This document shows positions 11,191 to 23,517 of a stretch of DNA of 55,717 nt, one piece after another. Source of the stretch: Priapulus caudatus (taxonomy: Eukaryota; Priapulida; Priapulimorpha; Priapulimorphida; Priapulidae); the NCBI RefSeq assembly GCF_000485595.1, contig NW_014577172.1:359491-415207 (forward strand). The letters run 5' to 3'. The notes beneath the pieces were generated by a model. The model had not been told where the DNA came from and searched no databases. It saw only the letters and a program-made list of their open reading frames with translations. Position 1 is the stretch's first letter, and the number at the start of each line of letters is the position of its first letter. Position numbers and translations under genes: made by a program.

Positions 11191-12294
11191 AAGTGAAGAT
11201 GGGACGGGAGGAGAGATAGTAAGGTAATTACCCGCTATGACCCAAACCAGCTTTGCCATACTTCCCTCTAAGCTACGTAAGCGGGTCAAAGGTCACGAGG
11301 CAGGTATCTACTTCCTGCGCGCTGTGGCGTCTTGTAGTCGCGCCGATGACGTCATGCTTACGGGTAAAAGGAAATGAATTAAGATCTATTTTTCCATTAA
11401 GATGTAAAGCGCAGAAGTCGATGACTTTCTAATCTGTCTGTTCAAACAAGTCCAACCGTGAGTAATTAATTCAAAGATGAAGAAATAATGAGCGCAGTCA
11501 GTCCAGAATATAATTGCCACCGTACACGCAGCTTTTCATCATACTGTGTTCATAGTAAAGAAAGCACCACGTAGACCACCGTGCGTGACGCAAAACCGAA
11601 TTCCTACTCATAATTATATGATGTAGCAACATAGACGGGTAAAAATCCGCCTAGGCGGAATGTCATAGTTTTTTTTAGCGTTGGACGAAGCTGGGATGGT
11701 CACAACCTGATCTTTCAGTTTGCATGAAGTGCAGCGTGGTTCCCCCGGCAGTATATCCCGCGAATACGTCACAACGGTATACATAACGTGTCTAAATCTT
11801 TAAGTCTGGCAAAGAAATATATGCGAGACATGTAGGAGAAAAATGTGGGAGGATTACATTATACTGTTCGTATTTCACTACAGCGCGCGCACTACTGCTT
11901 AACGTACTTCATGTTTACTTGATTAAAACTAAGACATCGGGTCCATCTCTTGAAATCTACGTTTACATTCTGCGCAACTAGCCCGAATCGATTGTCAACT
12001 TGCCGAGTAAAGTCATTATTATTGTTATTACTAAGGCTTTGTGCGGCTACGCTTAAAATACCAAAGCTACGCACGCGGAGTTGTATATATATCGCAGGTA
12101 GCGGCCTAGAATCTGTAGTACTGAGATATAGAGTAATGTTTCTACGATGCAGTTAGTCACGTAGTAAAAACTTTACTTTAATAATGTTTCAAGGTGGTCA
12201 TTGTTGTTTCGACAGCTGGGTTCCAATTCCGTTCTAATTCAACGCTTACGTTAACTTATACGTACACGGGGGCCTGCGGGAAAGAGAAACATGT

Positions 12295-12400
12295 ATAGAG
12301 ACCGAGAATGAGAGACCGAGGGAGAGAGAGTGTGCGAGAGAGAGAGAAAGAGAAAGAAAGAAAGGAAGAGAGAAAGGGGGAGCGCGCGAGAAAAACGAAG
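12295..12400. repeat. GA-rich tract
   Basis: About 100 bp of degenerate GAGA/GAAAG repeat. Confidence 0.85.
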
Positions 12401-13399
12401 CGAAGGAGATTGGTGTTGCGGGTCGAGTCCATGCTTGACAACTTTGTTAGAGTTTTTAATAAAAAAATGCAGCCACTTGGCATGCGCACCAAATAGGATT
12501 TCACTCAACTTGACTTCAGACATTACTCAACAAGTCAGTGCTTCTAAAAACTCCCACGCGCGAGGGACTCACGAAGCAAAACGTACCAGTACGCAACATA
12601 ACAGGTAGACCTTAGTGTGACACTGTCTCTCCTTGCTAGTATGTCGTGAGTATGAGATTTACGTGTGGAGTATGTACATCGCCATCCCTCTCATCTTATC
12701 TGTAGAGGGATCTCTAACGGTGCAGCGATGAAAGGCACAGCTCTTGTATTTTTCGCCTGTGTTTACCACTCCAGATCATCGCAGGGGTTGCCTAGCACGC
12801 AGAGGCTTATGCGTAAACAGGTGGTTTCTCTCGGAGGCATTTTAACCTGATTCCTGAGATTTTTCGCGCGCGGCGCTGCGACGGGGACAAACCGACACAT
12901 AGTAGACGCTCTACTGACCTTGTTTGTTTCCTTGGCGAGCTGGTGCTAAACGTGCGAACCACTCTCGTTTTTTATGGGAGGCCTATCGTCGAAGGTGTCC
13001 GAAGAAAACAAAGTTGCGGTTTACATTTTTCACGCAGCGATAACACGCCGGTGAACGCGATGCATGAAGCTTGATTATTCATCTTTATTCGCACGCAGAT
13101 AAAAAAATATTACTCCTTAATCGCAAAATATATTGATGATCGAATCATTCCGATCCCATTTCCCGTGATGGCGCTCTAAGTCAGCCGCAAGAGGGATCGT
13201 GCGCGACCGCGCCGACACCTGACAAATGAACAGCTCTAGTTAGTTGGAGGTCATCGGTGTGTATCGCTCTTCGTGTGCGGGTTACGCTTTCCCTGCGTGC
13301 GTGCGGCTCCCAGCGTGTGACAGTTTTTAACTCCTTTATACGCGCTGTCATCAGATGTAATTAATCATGACAGTAATGCTGAACGACAGACCGTCACCC

Positions 13400-13452
13400 G
13401 ATATATGTATATATATATATATATACATAAATATATATATATATATATATAT
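13400..13452. repeat. (TA)n microsatellite
   Basis: Two TA runs separated by CATAAATA, followed by a GCGCGCACGTGTGTG tract. Confidence 0.95.
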
Positions 13453-14451
13453 GCGCGCACGTGTGTGCTACATTTGTGCGCCACCGATGTTCTATTGAAG
13501 CTCGTTATCTGTTTATTTGAGGTGCGTTCGGCATCCATGAACTATCATGATCGCTATCAGCTATATCAACGTTGATACACAAGTATCTCTCTATCATATC
13601 AACGTTTCGGATTTATGTCACGCGGTTTCCGGTGAATGTATATTCACTCGCTCATTGTCCAACTTCGCATATAGACTTACTCGCGAGAACACCCGCTTTT
13701 CGAAATTAAAAAATAAAATCGTATCTATCTATCGGTATATGACGTTCGCTGCAAGTGGAGCGAAAAGCGAAGAGGATGTGGATGTTTTTTGAAGCGCTAT
13801 GCACAGCGGGTAACTGCTCGTACTTGGTGAGAGAGAGAGAGAGGGGGAGCTATCGTGGGGGCTACAGGAGGCAATGTTTCACACGTTGGCGCGTACTCCC
13901 AGAGGCTTGTTACCTCGCTATTGCCAGGCAGCGACGGAGGCAATGTTACACCCCTTCGACTCATCACTGTCACGATATGCAAATTGCCGAGGTGTTCTAG
14001 TCTACCTGCGAAGAGTTCTTGAGGAAATTGTTTAACGGCGTTCGCGTTCTGCTGCTGCCGACTGCGTCATAAATACACGGAGACGTAGCGTGGGCGGTGA
14101 TGTAGTTTGTCGGTGATAGATCGCTCTCAGATTTGCGAGTCACACGGAGTTTCGTGGTAGCACGCGCGCGCGTCTATATTATGAAAGCTCGCGTTATAAA
14201 CCCAAATGAAATCCTCGTCGTTTTATGGTAGTTTATTCCGCGCTGTTGGTAATTTATGTTTGTGTCAGGTTTTACGTTCACTACCGTTTCCGTGGCGACG
14301 TCACGGGTTGAGTTTGATGGTTTATTAGGTAGCAGTAGTTTTACTTTGTTACGCGGTATGCACACGGCGAGGGCCTAATCTTCTTACAGCTTCTTAAGGG
14401 GTATAAAAGCAGATCATACTTAATCGACCTTTCCTCTCACTATCTATATGT

Positions 14452-14635
14452 GGCTGTCTGCATGTCTGTTTGCCTGTCTGTCTGTCATTCTACCTGCCTT
14501 TTTGTCTGCCTGTTTGTTCGTCCGTCCGTCCGTTCGTCCATCTGTCCGTCCGTCCGTCAATCCATCCGTCCGTCCGTCTGTCTCTCTGTTTGTCTGTGTG
14601 TCTGTCGGTCTGTCTATCTGTCGGTCTGTCTAATA
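14452..14635. repeat. TCTG / TCCG tetranucleotide tract
   Basis: Mixed (CTGT)n and (CGTC)n tetranucleotides over about 180 bp. Confidence 0.92.
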
Positions 14636-16511
14636 AATACAAATTTAGAATATTTGGTTCAGTAAGGTGTACCACACACCAAGTGAGGCAAGCCGATATC
14701 ACGAACCTCGCGTAAAATAATGCATTTCAGTGTCACACTGTGCGTGTGTGTGTGTTGGCGCTACACACAGATCTATCGCATCATCCACCATCGGAATCAG
14801 TCAATGATATCAGCAACAATCATGGCTATCAATAAACATAAGCTACGGATATAATGCTAAACATTGTCACGTGTTAGCGTCACGTCATCCTCGCCGCATC
14901 AAACGTCCTCCGCGGTCACGTGTCTCGCTTCGTCGGCCGACGTGCGACCGTCGGCACCGGAAGCTAGACGCGCGCGTAGAGATGTCATTGTCTCAGTAAT
15001 TCCAGTCATTATCGCATTCCCTGACCGCCCGCGTGATGAGCAAACGTCGGTCTGAGATGCACGCGGCACCGGCAGGGGGCGGGCTTGTCGTTGAAGGGGG
15101 ATGACTCGTGTAAAGTTGTGGAATGCGTAACAGCAGTCCAATTCCGGCCAATGTGGGTCAAGGGTATTCAACTGGGCTAGGCCAGCTCTCTGCCTTTCTC
15201 TTGATTGCTCTCTCTCGCGCGCGCGCTCTCTCTCTCTCTCTTACCAGGTATGCCCTACAGCGAGGACCTGTGATCAGTCTTGCCTGCTTTTCCCATTTAT
15301 ATAGCAGCGTTAGGTGAATGTAAAGTGGTTTGGATATTCTTCGTCGATCGTGTCGAGGGTACAATACAGGCGCCCGATGATATAGTTTTGAATTCTGCGC
15401 ATTCTATGGTTCTTGGCGATCGCGGCAGCGAATGCAATAGCTGTTAAGAAAGCGAGGCGAGAGGTATAGGTGTTAACGCGTGCCAATCAGCAGGTGGAAA
15501 ACCAGAACTGCGTACATGTTATAGTATAAAGAAACGAACAATTTCGGATCAAATCTCGCGCGCCAATATTTGTGATATGTTTAGCAACGCATTACTGTCA
15601 GAAATAGCGACGGCTCTCAACCTTGAATCGCTCTCATATCGTCATTTTTCGTAGATTGCGTGAGGCGATCCACCGCTTACACAACGTTCAAACAACAAAT
15701 ATGACAAGTACTTTAAAGAGCGATTTCGTACGTCATACGCAAAAATAACCATGAGTCACCGCTCAGCTCGCCTGCGTGGCTGAAATTCCAATTAAACGAA
15801 TTCCTACGCAGCACAGGTAAAAATTCTAAACCGACAATGGTTGCATCTCATCTCTGTAGTACCGACGAGCCCTCGTTCACTTTGATAACCTTGTGTTTTC
15901 ATCGCTAGCATCAGCAGCGATATCTTGTCGAGACGTTGGGTGTTGTTCTTTCTTTGTCCTCCGCGCATTATAAGGGCGGTGGAAGTAACTTTACATGCAG
16001 GTAACGTTGCGTGCCACGCCATATTATGCACGAGTAGTAACCGCGTGTAGAATAATGCAAATTATTGCAAGTATCTTTAAGACGCTAGTTGCTTTCGTTT
16101 CATATTTTTCCATGTTTCACAGGAAAAATGAATTCATGTTCAAAACTGATTTAGCGCGCACTCAGCAAAGCATTAGTACAGAGCCACCACATAGATTTAA
16201 ACAAAGACCCAATGTATCGCCATGCTAATACAAATGCATAAACCATATTAGTGAAGAGCTGTTGCAACCGCATTAGAGCAATGTATGTTATTTCCTGTTT
16301 ATACACTGTGGTCCGATACCGTTTCCGCGTTTAATGTGAGAAGCCATGAAAGATGAACAATTCTGGTCGCCGTAACTATTTCCGATGGATTGACAAGAAG
16401 GGTCGTAAAATTCTGTTGAATTGCGTTCGCTCATATTGGTTAGGCAAGTTTTTTTGAGTTTTTGGTTATGTACTCAAACAGAAAGGTCGCCTACCAAACC
16501 CAATATATATA

Positions 16512-16730
16512 ATCGGTCAGCATCGTGCGGTGAGAGAGTGCGGTGTCTGCGGACTTCAATATGCTTAGCTGCTGGCAGCGGCGGCTGTGTAAAGGCAGGA
16601 ACGTGCGTAAGCATTCATCTACCGCCACTGCTTCAGTCAAACAGCTGAGCATATTGAAGTCCGCGGACAATGCTGTTTGCATCCCTCTCTCACCGCACGA
16701 ACTGACGGTACCAGCACGATGCTGACCGAT
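16512..16730. mobile_element. Fold-back / MITE-like inverted-repeat element
   Basis: The outer ends ATCGGTCAGCATCGTGC (16512-16528) and GCACGATGCTGACCGAT (16714-16730) are exact reverse complements. Inner segments also pair: GCGGTGAGAGAG with CTCTCTCACCGC, and GCGGACTTCAATATGCT with AGCATATTGAAGTCCGC. The left arm lacks about 20 bp present in the right. It has no ORF and is flanked by a TAG/CAG trinucleotide field. It resembles a non-autonomous DNA transposon; the family was not recognised. Confidence 0.7.
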
Positions 16731-16761
16731 TGCCCTCAATCTTAGCAGCGGCGACGTTGAC

Positions 16762-16762
<1 letters not shown>

Positions 16763-16834
<72 letters not shown>

Positions 16835-17100
16835 GCAGGAGCAGTAATAGCGCAGCCATTCAGTAATGTAGTCGTAGTAGCGTAGTCAGTCGAAGTAGTC
16901 GTAGGCAGTAGTAGTCAGTAGTAGTAGTGTAGCCGTAGTCGTAGTAGTCAGTCGTCGTAGGCAGCTAGCAGTATAGGGCAGCAGCAGTAGTAGTAGTAGC
17001 AGGCAGTAGCAGTCGTAGTAGTAGCAGCAGCAGCAGTAGCAGCCGCCGTCGTACGCAGGCGCATCAGTAGCTGCAGCAGTAAGTAGCAGGCATGCAGTCA
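16763..17100. repeat. (CAG)n then (TAG)n trinucleotide array and degenerate tail
   Basis: About 9 CAG units turn directly into about 14 TAG units (to about 16834). About 270 bp of irregular GTAGTC/GCAGTA mixtures follow. Confidence 0.93.
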
Positions 17101-17269
17101 GCTCGACGCCTAGAGGAACATCGGTGATGTCCCTGCGCGCGCGCACTCTCTCTCATTCTAAAACTCATATCCCCTTTCTTGCTTTCGTTATCTCCCTGTA
17201 GCTCTAATTTCGCAATCTCGTTCATCCCCTTTTCCTCTTCTCGCGTCTTTCTCTTTATTTCCTTCTCCT

Positions 17270-17271
17270 TC

Positions 17272-17337
<66 letters not shown>

Positions 17338-17620
17338 GGTCCTTCTCTTCCACTCGTTCTCTCTGTCCGCTCTCGGCTATTTTCCTTCTCTCTCTCTCTC
17401 TCTCACCCCCCTCCCTCCCCCGCCACGCACGGACAGCTTTCTTGCTCTCTCGACACCTTTTCGTTTCCACTCCTACTCTCTCCCTCTCCCCTATCTCTAT
17501 CACTTTCTTTCTCTTTCTCACACACATACAACTGATCCCTCTTTCGCTTCCACTCCTTCTCAATCACTCTCCTCTCTCTGCCACTCACTTTCTTTCTCTC
17601 ACACACTTTCTCTCACTTAA
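17270..17620. repeat. CT-rich polypyrimidine tract
   Basis: This includes an uninterrupted CT run at about 17275-17335 and weaker CT-rich sequence on either side. Confidence 0.9.
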
Positions 17621-17782
17621 CTCCGCACCGCTTCGCTGGCGATCTATACGGCGATATCGTCATGCCAGCTCGCTCACGCAGCAGCCCGCGACCCCAAGTG
17701 GCAATCGATGTTTTATCGCTTTACAACAGTCGAGTCACGATGCCTGCACGTGTATAACCACACTGTCTGAGCGTTGGCGCTG

Positions 17783-18320
17783 CGGTGTGTGTGTGTGTGT
17801 CGCGTATGTGTGTGTGTTGTGATGTGTGTGTGTGTGGTGCGTCGTGTGTGTGTGTGTGCGTGTGTGTGTGTGTGTGTGCGCGCCCACGCGTGTCTGTGTG
17901 TGTGCGTGCTTGTGCGTATGTGCTTGTGCGTGTGCGTGTGTGGTGTGGCGTGCTGGTGTGTCGTGTTGTGCGTATGTGCGTGTGCGTGTGCGTGTGCGTG
18001 TGTGTCGTGTGTGCGTGTGCGTGTGCGTGTGGCCGTGTGCGTAGTGCGTGTGCGTGTGCGCGCGCGTGATCTTGTGTGTGCGTGGCTTGCTGCGTGATGT
18101 GGCTTGGTGCGTCGTGGTGTGCGCTGTGCGTGTGTGTGTGCGTGCGCGTGCTGGCGTGTCGCCGTTGTGCCGCGCGCGCGCGTGTGGTGGGTGGTGCGTG
18201 GCTTGTGCGTCGCTTGTGCGTATGCTCACGTGTGGGCGTGTGCGTGTGCGTGAGGCGCGGCGCGCGCGTGGTGTGGCTGTGTGCCGTGTGTCTGCGCCGC
18301 GCGCGGCGTGTGTGTGGTGT
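17783..18320. repeat. (TG)n / CGTG tract
   Basis: About 540 bp of TG and GCGTG repeats that lead directly into the 18321 repeat. The second copy of that repeat, at 27161, is also preceded by a TG run. Confidence 0.92.
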
Positions 18321-19977
18321 CACTGCCTGCAGGCCCTCGACGGTTGCCCTGTGACCCGTCGCGGCTTGGCGGTATAGACGGTACCGGATGCAGCAGCCAG
18401 ACAGATGAGCAATCGCAGATCTCTGATCGGTCTTCAACCTTGCCTGTAAGTCGTTCAACTACAGGCAGGTTTTTTCTTTTCATGGCGGAAGGACGTTGAA
18501 TGGCCTAAGGTTTTCTGTGGCGCACGGCGATTGGGCCCGCATCACATGGACCCGCACGCCCACACGCCCCCACCCACGTGCGGGCGGCACACCACACACA
18601 CGCACGCCGGAGACGCCGCACGCCACGCACGGCCGCCCACACGCACAGCACAACACACACACACACGCACGCCCGCGGGCGCGCGCCGACGCGCGCTCAC
18701 ACAGTCAGACATCGCCTCCTATCTAATATTCACATCCCACCGTTAATAAACCTGATAATAGTCTTGAGTAATAGGCAGCATGTCCTTTGATCGAGAGCGC
18801 GAGCTGCCTAACCACCCTAGCTATCGGTTAGACTTTTCTGCTTCCACCCCGTGCACGGCATACGTAACCAAGGGCACGTATACACGCCACGCCCGGCGAA
18901 AGATTGATCTTTGTTTAGGGCCTACGAATTCTGAATGTCATTAATCCGCGGTCGGAGTGCTTTCGCCAAACATTCGTTTTCATAATGGCTGTTCTTAGAG
19001 GCAGAATAACGCACCGCGCAGACGAATCTGACGACGGCCACCAACTCAACCTGGCAGACTCCAATCGCAACGCGGTGCTACCGAATCCAGCGACAGATCC
19101 GGATATCGAATACGCCTCTGACTGTCCATGGAATCTGTTGCGCTTTAATTGTGGGGCGGCGTAGGCTCTGTGTCGCTATGCGCGCTCTGCCGGACGGATG
19201 AATGGCACATAGCCAACTGAACTCGCGGCTTTTTTGTTAATTTGCAGCATCCGCTGCGAACTACCCGCAGTCTATCCGCGTGGTATTATATAATATATCG
19301 GCTGTATATATATATATATATATAATATCTATCATCAGCCTCGGCGGCGTGCCGTAGATTCCCTATGTTACGCGCTCATTGTCGTCTCCATCAGCTGGTT
19401 GCACCTATCGTCGCCATGTCGTCAATTAGCTCCTGCATCGCTTTTTGTCATCGCATCGCGTACCGATTGCGCTTCGGCTTCGCCAATGCGGCCGACGGGC
19501 GGTCCATGCGCTTATGGTCAATGCGCTAACTGCGTTTTGCGGGGATGAGCACAGGCTGACGGTCAGTCATCCCACAGGATGGCGGTCAGTATCACACGCT
19601 CCTTTATGACGCCGGATAATTCACGCCGTCATCTGAATCGCTCACCGGTGGGGGGGGGGATCCAGGAGGACGAGCAGGAGAGGGCAGTTGCTTTTGTAGA
19701 TCTGTTCCTTGTAGATGCCCGCGGTCGGTGTCCTGTCCTTCGGTGAACGTCGTTCTTTATGCCGGAGAGGTTGGCGAATGCTGAAACAGTACACAACTAA
19801 CTCAAATTTCAATAGACAACATGTAGTGAACTAAGTTATCGGGGGAGAGGTAGTCGTATTGTTACTGGGCCAGTCCTGTACGCGTGTACAACCGTATCGC
19901 ACATGCTCAGCTTTGTGAAGACCTCTCCTTGTCCTACTCGCATGTATGCGTGCCATAAGCCTCTCGCTGATTCATGA
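18321..19977. repeat. Dispersed repeat of about 1.6 kb, copy A (partner 27161-28682)
   Basis: Colinear with 27161-28682 from TGCCTGCAGG to GTATGCGTGCCATA. Shared landmarks include ACTACAGGCAGGTTTTTTCT, CTACGAATTCTGAATGTCAT, AATGCGGCCGACGGGCGGTC and GGGATCCAGGAGGACGAGCA. This copy carries many extra G, C and T bases relative to copy B. It contains a CA/CG tract (18560-18710). I see no ORF, long terminal repeat or recognised transposase. Confidence 0.8.
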
Positions 19978-19980
19978 TCG

Positions 19981-20231
19981 AAGTGCGTGCGTGCGTGCGT
20001 GCGTGCGATGCGGGCGTGAGTGGAGTGGCGTGCGTGCGTGAGTGAGTGCAGTAACGTGCATGAGTGCGTGCGTGCGCGCGTGGAGTGAGTGAGCTGAGTG
20101 GTGCGTGTACTGCGTTTAGTGGCGTGCGTGCGTGTGTGCGTGCGTGCGTGCGTGCGTGAGTGTGTGCGTGCGTGCGTGAGTGAGTGAGTACCGTGCTGGC
20201 GTGCGTGCGTGAGGGAGTGCGTGCCTGTGTG
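19981..20231. repeat. (GCGT)n / GAGT tetranucleotide tract
   Basis: About 250 bp of GTGC/GTGA tetranucleotides with interruptions. Confidence 0.92.
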
Positions 20232-20548
20232 ACTATAAATTACCTAATACATAAATAACTAAATAACTAATACACAATAATAGCCATCTCATATATGTCT
20301 ATATATTCTCTATTATAATATCTATCTATATACTGTAAGATATAACCTTTACACACATCCGCTAATCTACCCGTGTTTCTTTACGTTGCCGCTCTGGGAT
20401 GCAGTATGATGTGATGCTCTGTGTGCCTCCCAGCAGCTCGTGCTGAGCAGCCTGCGGAAGCCTATAGCTGCATTGTCCGCAAGCTACCTTTACGAACACG
20501 CGATTTGCGTTGGTCCGTGTTGTCATTCTCTGCGTCTTCTCGCCGTCC

Positions 20549-20644
20549 TCTCTCTCTCTCTCTCTCGTCTCTTCTCTCTCTCTCTCTGCTCCATGCTTGC
20601 TCCTCTCTGTCTTTTCTTCCCTCGATATCTGGCTTCGCGCCGCG

Positions 20645-20681
<37 letters not shown>

Positions 20682-20890
20682 CATCCATTCTCTCCTACCA
20701 TCTTCTCTCTCTCGCTCTCGGTCGTCTCTCTCTCTCTGCTCGCCCCTCATCTCTCCTCGTCCTAGCTCTCTCTTTCTCTGCTCTCTTACGGCCTACTCTC
20801 TCTCGGGCTCGTCCATCTCTATCTCTCTTCTCTCATCTCGTCTCTCTCCTCTCGTTTCTCATCGCTGCTCGCTCTGCTTCTCTCTCTAAC
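20549..20890. repeat. (CT)n-rich tract
   Basis: CTCTCT runs with CGT and CTG interruptions. The Ser/Leu-rich frames here are artefacts. Confidence 0.9.
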
Positions 20891-21128
20891 GTGATGACCT
20901 TTCGTTTTCCCTTCATCTCCCGTCTGTATTCTCTGCTGTTTTGATGTCTTACTTACGTTTCCTTTTTCTTTCGCTCGCACACCTCTCAGTATTCACTGGG
21001 ACTGACCGATATGTCTCTGCTTACCTTAATTGTGTAACTATGGAATATATATTCTATTATATATTTATACTATCTATATATATAATAAGTAATCATCGTA
21101 TATATTAAACGTTTTCTTTACTTTGCAG

Positions 21129-21248
21129 ATATGAACGAGTGTATGATGGATGATATGTGTCCTCGGGAAGCTAAGTGTGAGAACATGGACGGAAGCTATA
21201 GATGCATCTGTCCGCCGGGATACGTTTATGAGAACGAGATTTGCGCCG
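21129..21248 (+). CDS. EGF-like exon, Ca-binding type
   Basis: A 120-nt exon between TTTGCAG and GTACGT. The domain begins DMNEC and has six cysteines (residues 5, 11, 17, 26, 28, 39). The C3-C5 segment CENMDGSYRCIC keeps the hydroxylation consensus. The C5-C6 loop is PPGYVYENEI and lacks the GDG turn, so it groups with the short-loop domains at 1485 and 41954. It sits after the 13.7-kb intron and before a 1.6-kb intron and a broken EGF exon. Confidence 0.9.
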
Positions 21249-22882
21249 GTACGTTGTTTATATATGTTTACGCATGCACTCAACCACTCTCCAAACTTCT
21301 CGCTTGTTCTCGCCCTCGTTCCTTCTTTATTGCTCTCTTTCATTCTCTCTCTCTCCACTCTCTCTCTCTCTTTCTCTCTATTTCTTTCTCCTCGTTTCTC
21401 TCCCCTTCTCGTCCCTTCTCCCTTCTTCTCCCGTTCCTGTTGTTTTCTGATTGCTTTTTAATTGCTGGAATTGTGTAGGTAGTTAGATAGTAGATAGTAG
21501 GTAGTAGATAGCTAGGTAGTAGGTAGCTAGGTAGTAGGTAGTTAGGTAGTTTGCTGCAGGTAGTTACAACGAGCTGTCAGGATGCAAAAACCAATTATGT
21601 ATGCAATACAAGGACATACTAAGCAAATATCTTAGAGCTCTATATATAATATGATAATATGTAGGACGATGCTCCTTCGATTTAAATTCGTCTCGATGCA
21701 TGACGCATACTATATATGGTTGGGCATTACATACAGAACATGTAATTGGTTTTGGTGAGTGCATAGCTGGAAAGTAGGTTGCGTGTCTTCAGGTTTGATT
21801 GGAAAAAATCGCTCGCGTTCCTATAACATCTTATAAAAACAATTTAAACACGGTCGCCTGTTGCTCATTTGTAAACACTTCGCATTTGTACCAGTGCGGC
21901 AACATCGCGCTTCAATATCTTACATGCACGTAGCTACTTCTCAGCGCACGTCCTGGTCATTATGTCCCCGCATTACCCCATGATACTAACTTGTTGGCCA
22001 AGACATGCGGATGCCAAACGCATTATATGCTCTGATATTATATTCCAGATATATATATATATACCTGTTTGTGAAAAACAACCGCAGGATACATACACGG
22101 CATTGTTTTATATAATAAGGCGATGTCTGATGTGAATGAAAGACGCCCATACATGCGGTGATTATTTACATGCGAGCTTGTCTTTACTGTCACGTGGCTG
22201 TCACATCCGGACGGCTCGTGTCATCGAGATTTGAAGGTCGAGAGATCATCCGGGGCAGTCCCACACCCGCTGTTTCTTGTAGCTGACTGATGTTTGCCCA
22301 CACACGCCCCGAAGATCCATCACTGTGTCACGCGTACGTCGCTGCATTGCTTTGAGCTAGAGTTTAGAGTCCGCGCACGAGCCCCGAGTAGAATGCTAAT
22401 CCAAAACCCTTCTTTACCAACAATCGCATGCTTCTGATAAGTAATTATAAATAACGGATACTGAATAAATTGTTATACACGTGATAAACAATATGTATGA
22501 ATCAGACGAAGGCACTCGTGACCACACGAGCATCAGGCATAGGTGTCGCACATGGCCATGGGCAGCTAACACAAACATCCTGTTCGTATTCACGTAGTCG
22601 CATATGATTATCTCAACCCGAGTAAGCACGTTAATTTATTTATTTTGTTGCGGTTCCTTATTATTTACTCGTGTGAGAGCATAGAGTAGTATAAGTGTAG
22701 ATAGTGAATCGTTTCATGTACGAGTCACCAGTGTCAGTCGTGTTTGCTTAAATCATGCTCACTTATTACGTGAAAAAAACAACTAATTTCCCACTACCAC
22801 CCCATGCTATCGACCATGTATTAGGACTGGTCAGTTGTGTGAAAGTTCACGTGTCGATATCATACTCGCTTGTTAACTTCAG
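21249..22882 (+). other. Intron, about 1.6 kb
   Basis: Starts with a CT-rich stretch (21310-21430) and a (GTAG)n / GATAGTA repeat (21475-21565). The rest appears single-copy and AT-rich, with no exon recognised. Confidence 0.7.
21475..21565. repeat. GTAG-type tetranucleotide tract
   Basis: Alternating GGTAGTTAG and AGTAGGTAGCTA units. Confidence 0.9.
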
Positions 22883-23006
22883 ATGAGTCAGACGATGCGA
22901 GTTAATTGGTGTGCTCTTGATGATATTGTCCGATTGCTTTAATACTATCGGCAGTTACGAATGCACGTGTCGGCCAGCTACGTTGGTGACGAATTACCCT
23001 GTAGAG
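22883..23006 (+). pseudogene. EGF-like exon, frame-broken
   Basis: Acceptor TTAACTTCAG ends at 22882 and donor GTGAG begins at 23007. The second half reads DCFNTIGSYECTCRP and then, after one missing base near 23970 of the pattern's GGC Gly codon (about position 22975), YVGDELPCRG, a clear C3-C6 of an EGF domain. The first half (DESDDAS then a stop) does not keep C1-C2 in frame. At 124 nt it is one base away from the usual multiple of three. Either sequence errors or a decaying module fit. A spliceosome using it as is would shift the frame. Confidence 0.7.
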
Positions 23007-23161
23007 GTGAGAAGAGATCATTAAGCACGGCGCAGCATATATATATTAATTAAATATAATCAATAATTTATAAAATATCGTATGTCCATACTATTCGCAG
23101 TATACGCTGCGCCCTCTGACCATTCTTCAAATTTTTGTGATTTTAAATTCGATTTGCTTGA

Positions 23162-23350
23162 CGATTTTTGTTACTAGTGGGATCGTATATTTTTGTTACT
23201 AGTGGGATCGTATATTTTTGTTACTAGTGGGATCGTATATTTTTGTTGCTAGTTTGATCGTGTATATATTTGTGTTACTGGTTAGATCGTATATCTTTGA
23301 TACTGGTTGGATGGTATATTTTTGTTTACATGCTTGATGGTATATTTCAG
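23162..23350. repeat. 25-bp minisatellite that ends in the splice acceptor
   Basis: Seven or so units of about 25 bp, such as TTACTAGTGGGATCGTATAT followed by TTTTG. The first three are identical and later ones diverge (TTACTGGTTAGATCGTATAT). The last unit ends GGTATATTTCAG, which is the acceptor of the exon at 23351. Confidence 0.9.
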
Positions 23351-23473
23351 ACAACGACGAATGTTTGTTTGGCGAAGACAATTGTGACAGAAATGCCATG
23401 TGCGACAACACCGAGGGTAGCTTCAATTGTCACTGCCTGTCCGGGTTCGCTGGAGCAGGTGTCGAATGCTCAG
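23351..23473 (+). CDS. EGF-like exon, Ca-binding type
   Basis: A 123-nt exon between TATTTCAG and GTAATT. The domain starts DNDEC, has six cysteines, and its C3-C5 segment CDNTEGSFNCHC fits the hydroxylation consensus. The C5-C6 loop is LSGFAGAGVE, with GAG replacing the usual GDG. The acceptor is the last unit of the upstream 25-bp minisatellite. Confidence 0.92.
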
Positions 23474-23517
23474 GTAATTAGATTTAGGCGTACACAACAA
23501 CGTCATACCTAAAACAC

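Larger units (their letters stand above)
7403..21128 (+). other. Intron, about 13.7 kb, no recognisable exon
   Basis: This runs between the broken EGF exon and the EGF exon at 21129. It contains an N gap, GA, TG, CT, CAG and GCGT tracts, minisatellites, a fold-back element and one copy of a 1.6-kb repeat, all listed separately. I searched it by eye for the C-x-C...GDG pattern with flanking splice sites and saw none. The stretches 11195-12290, 12430-13390 and 14640-16500 look single-copy, with no supported feature. Confidence 0.65.

Noticed and set aside
10793-11289. Protein repeat MSHPRTP / VRHGGAW
   Set aside because: It arises from the 21-bp minisatellite in several frames at once and is interrupted by the 77-bp repeat. 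No splice or start support.
14398-14410. TATA-like GGTATAAAAG as a promoter
   Set aside because: It sits in the middle of a large intron with no following exon or start that I can recognise.
17721-18458. 245-codon His/Thr-rich reverse frame
   Set aside because: TG/CA repeat shadow. It ends inside a dispersed repeat.
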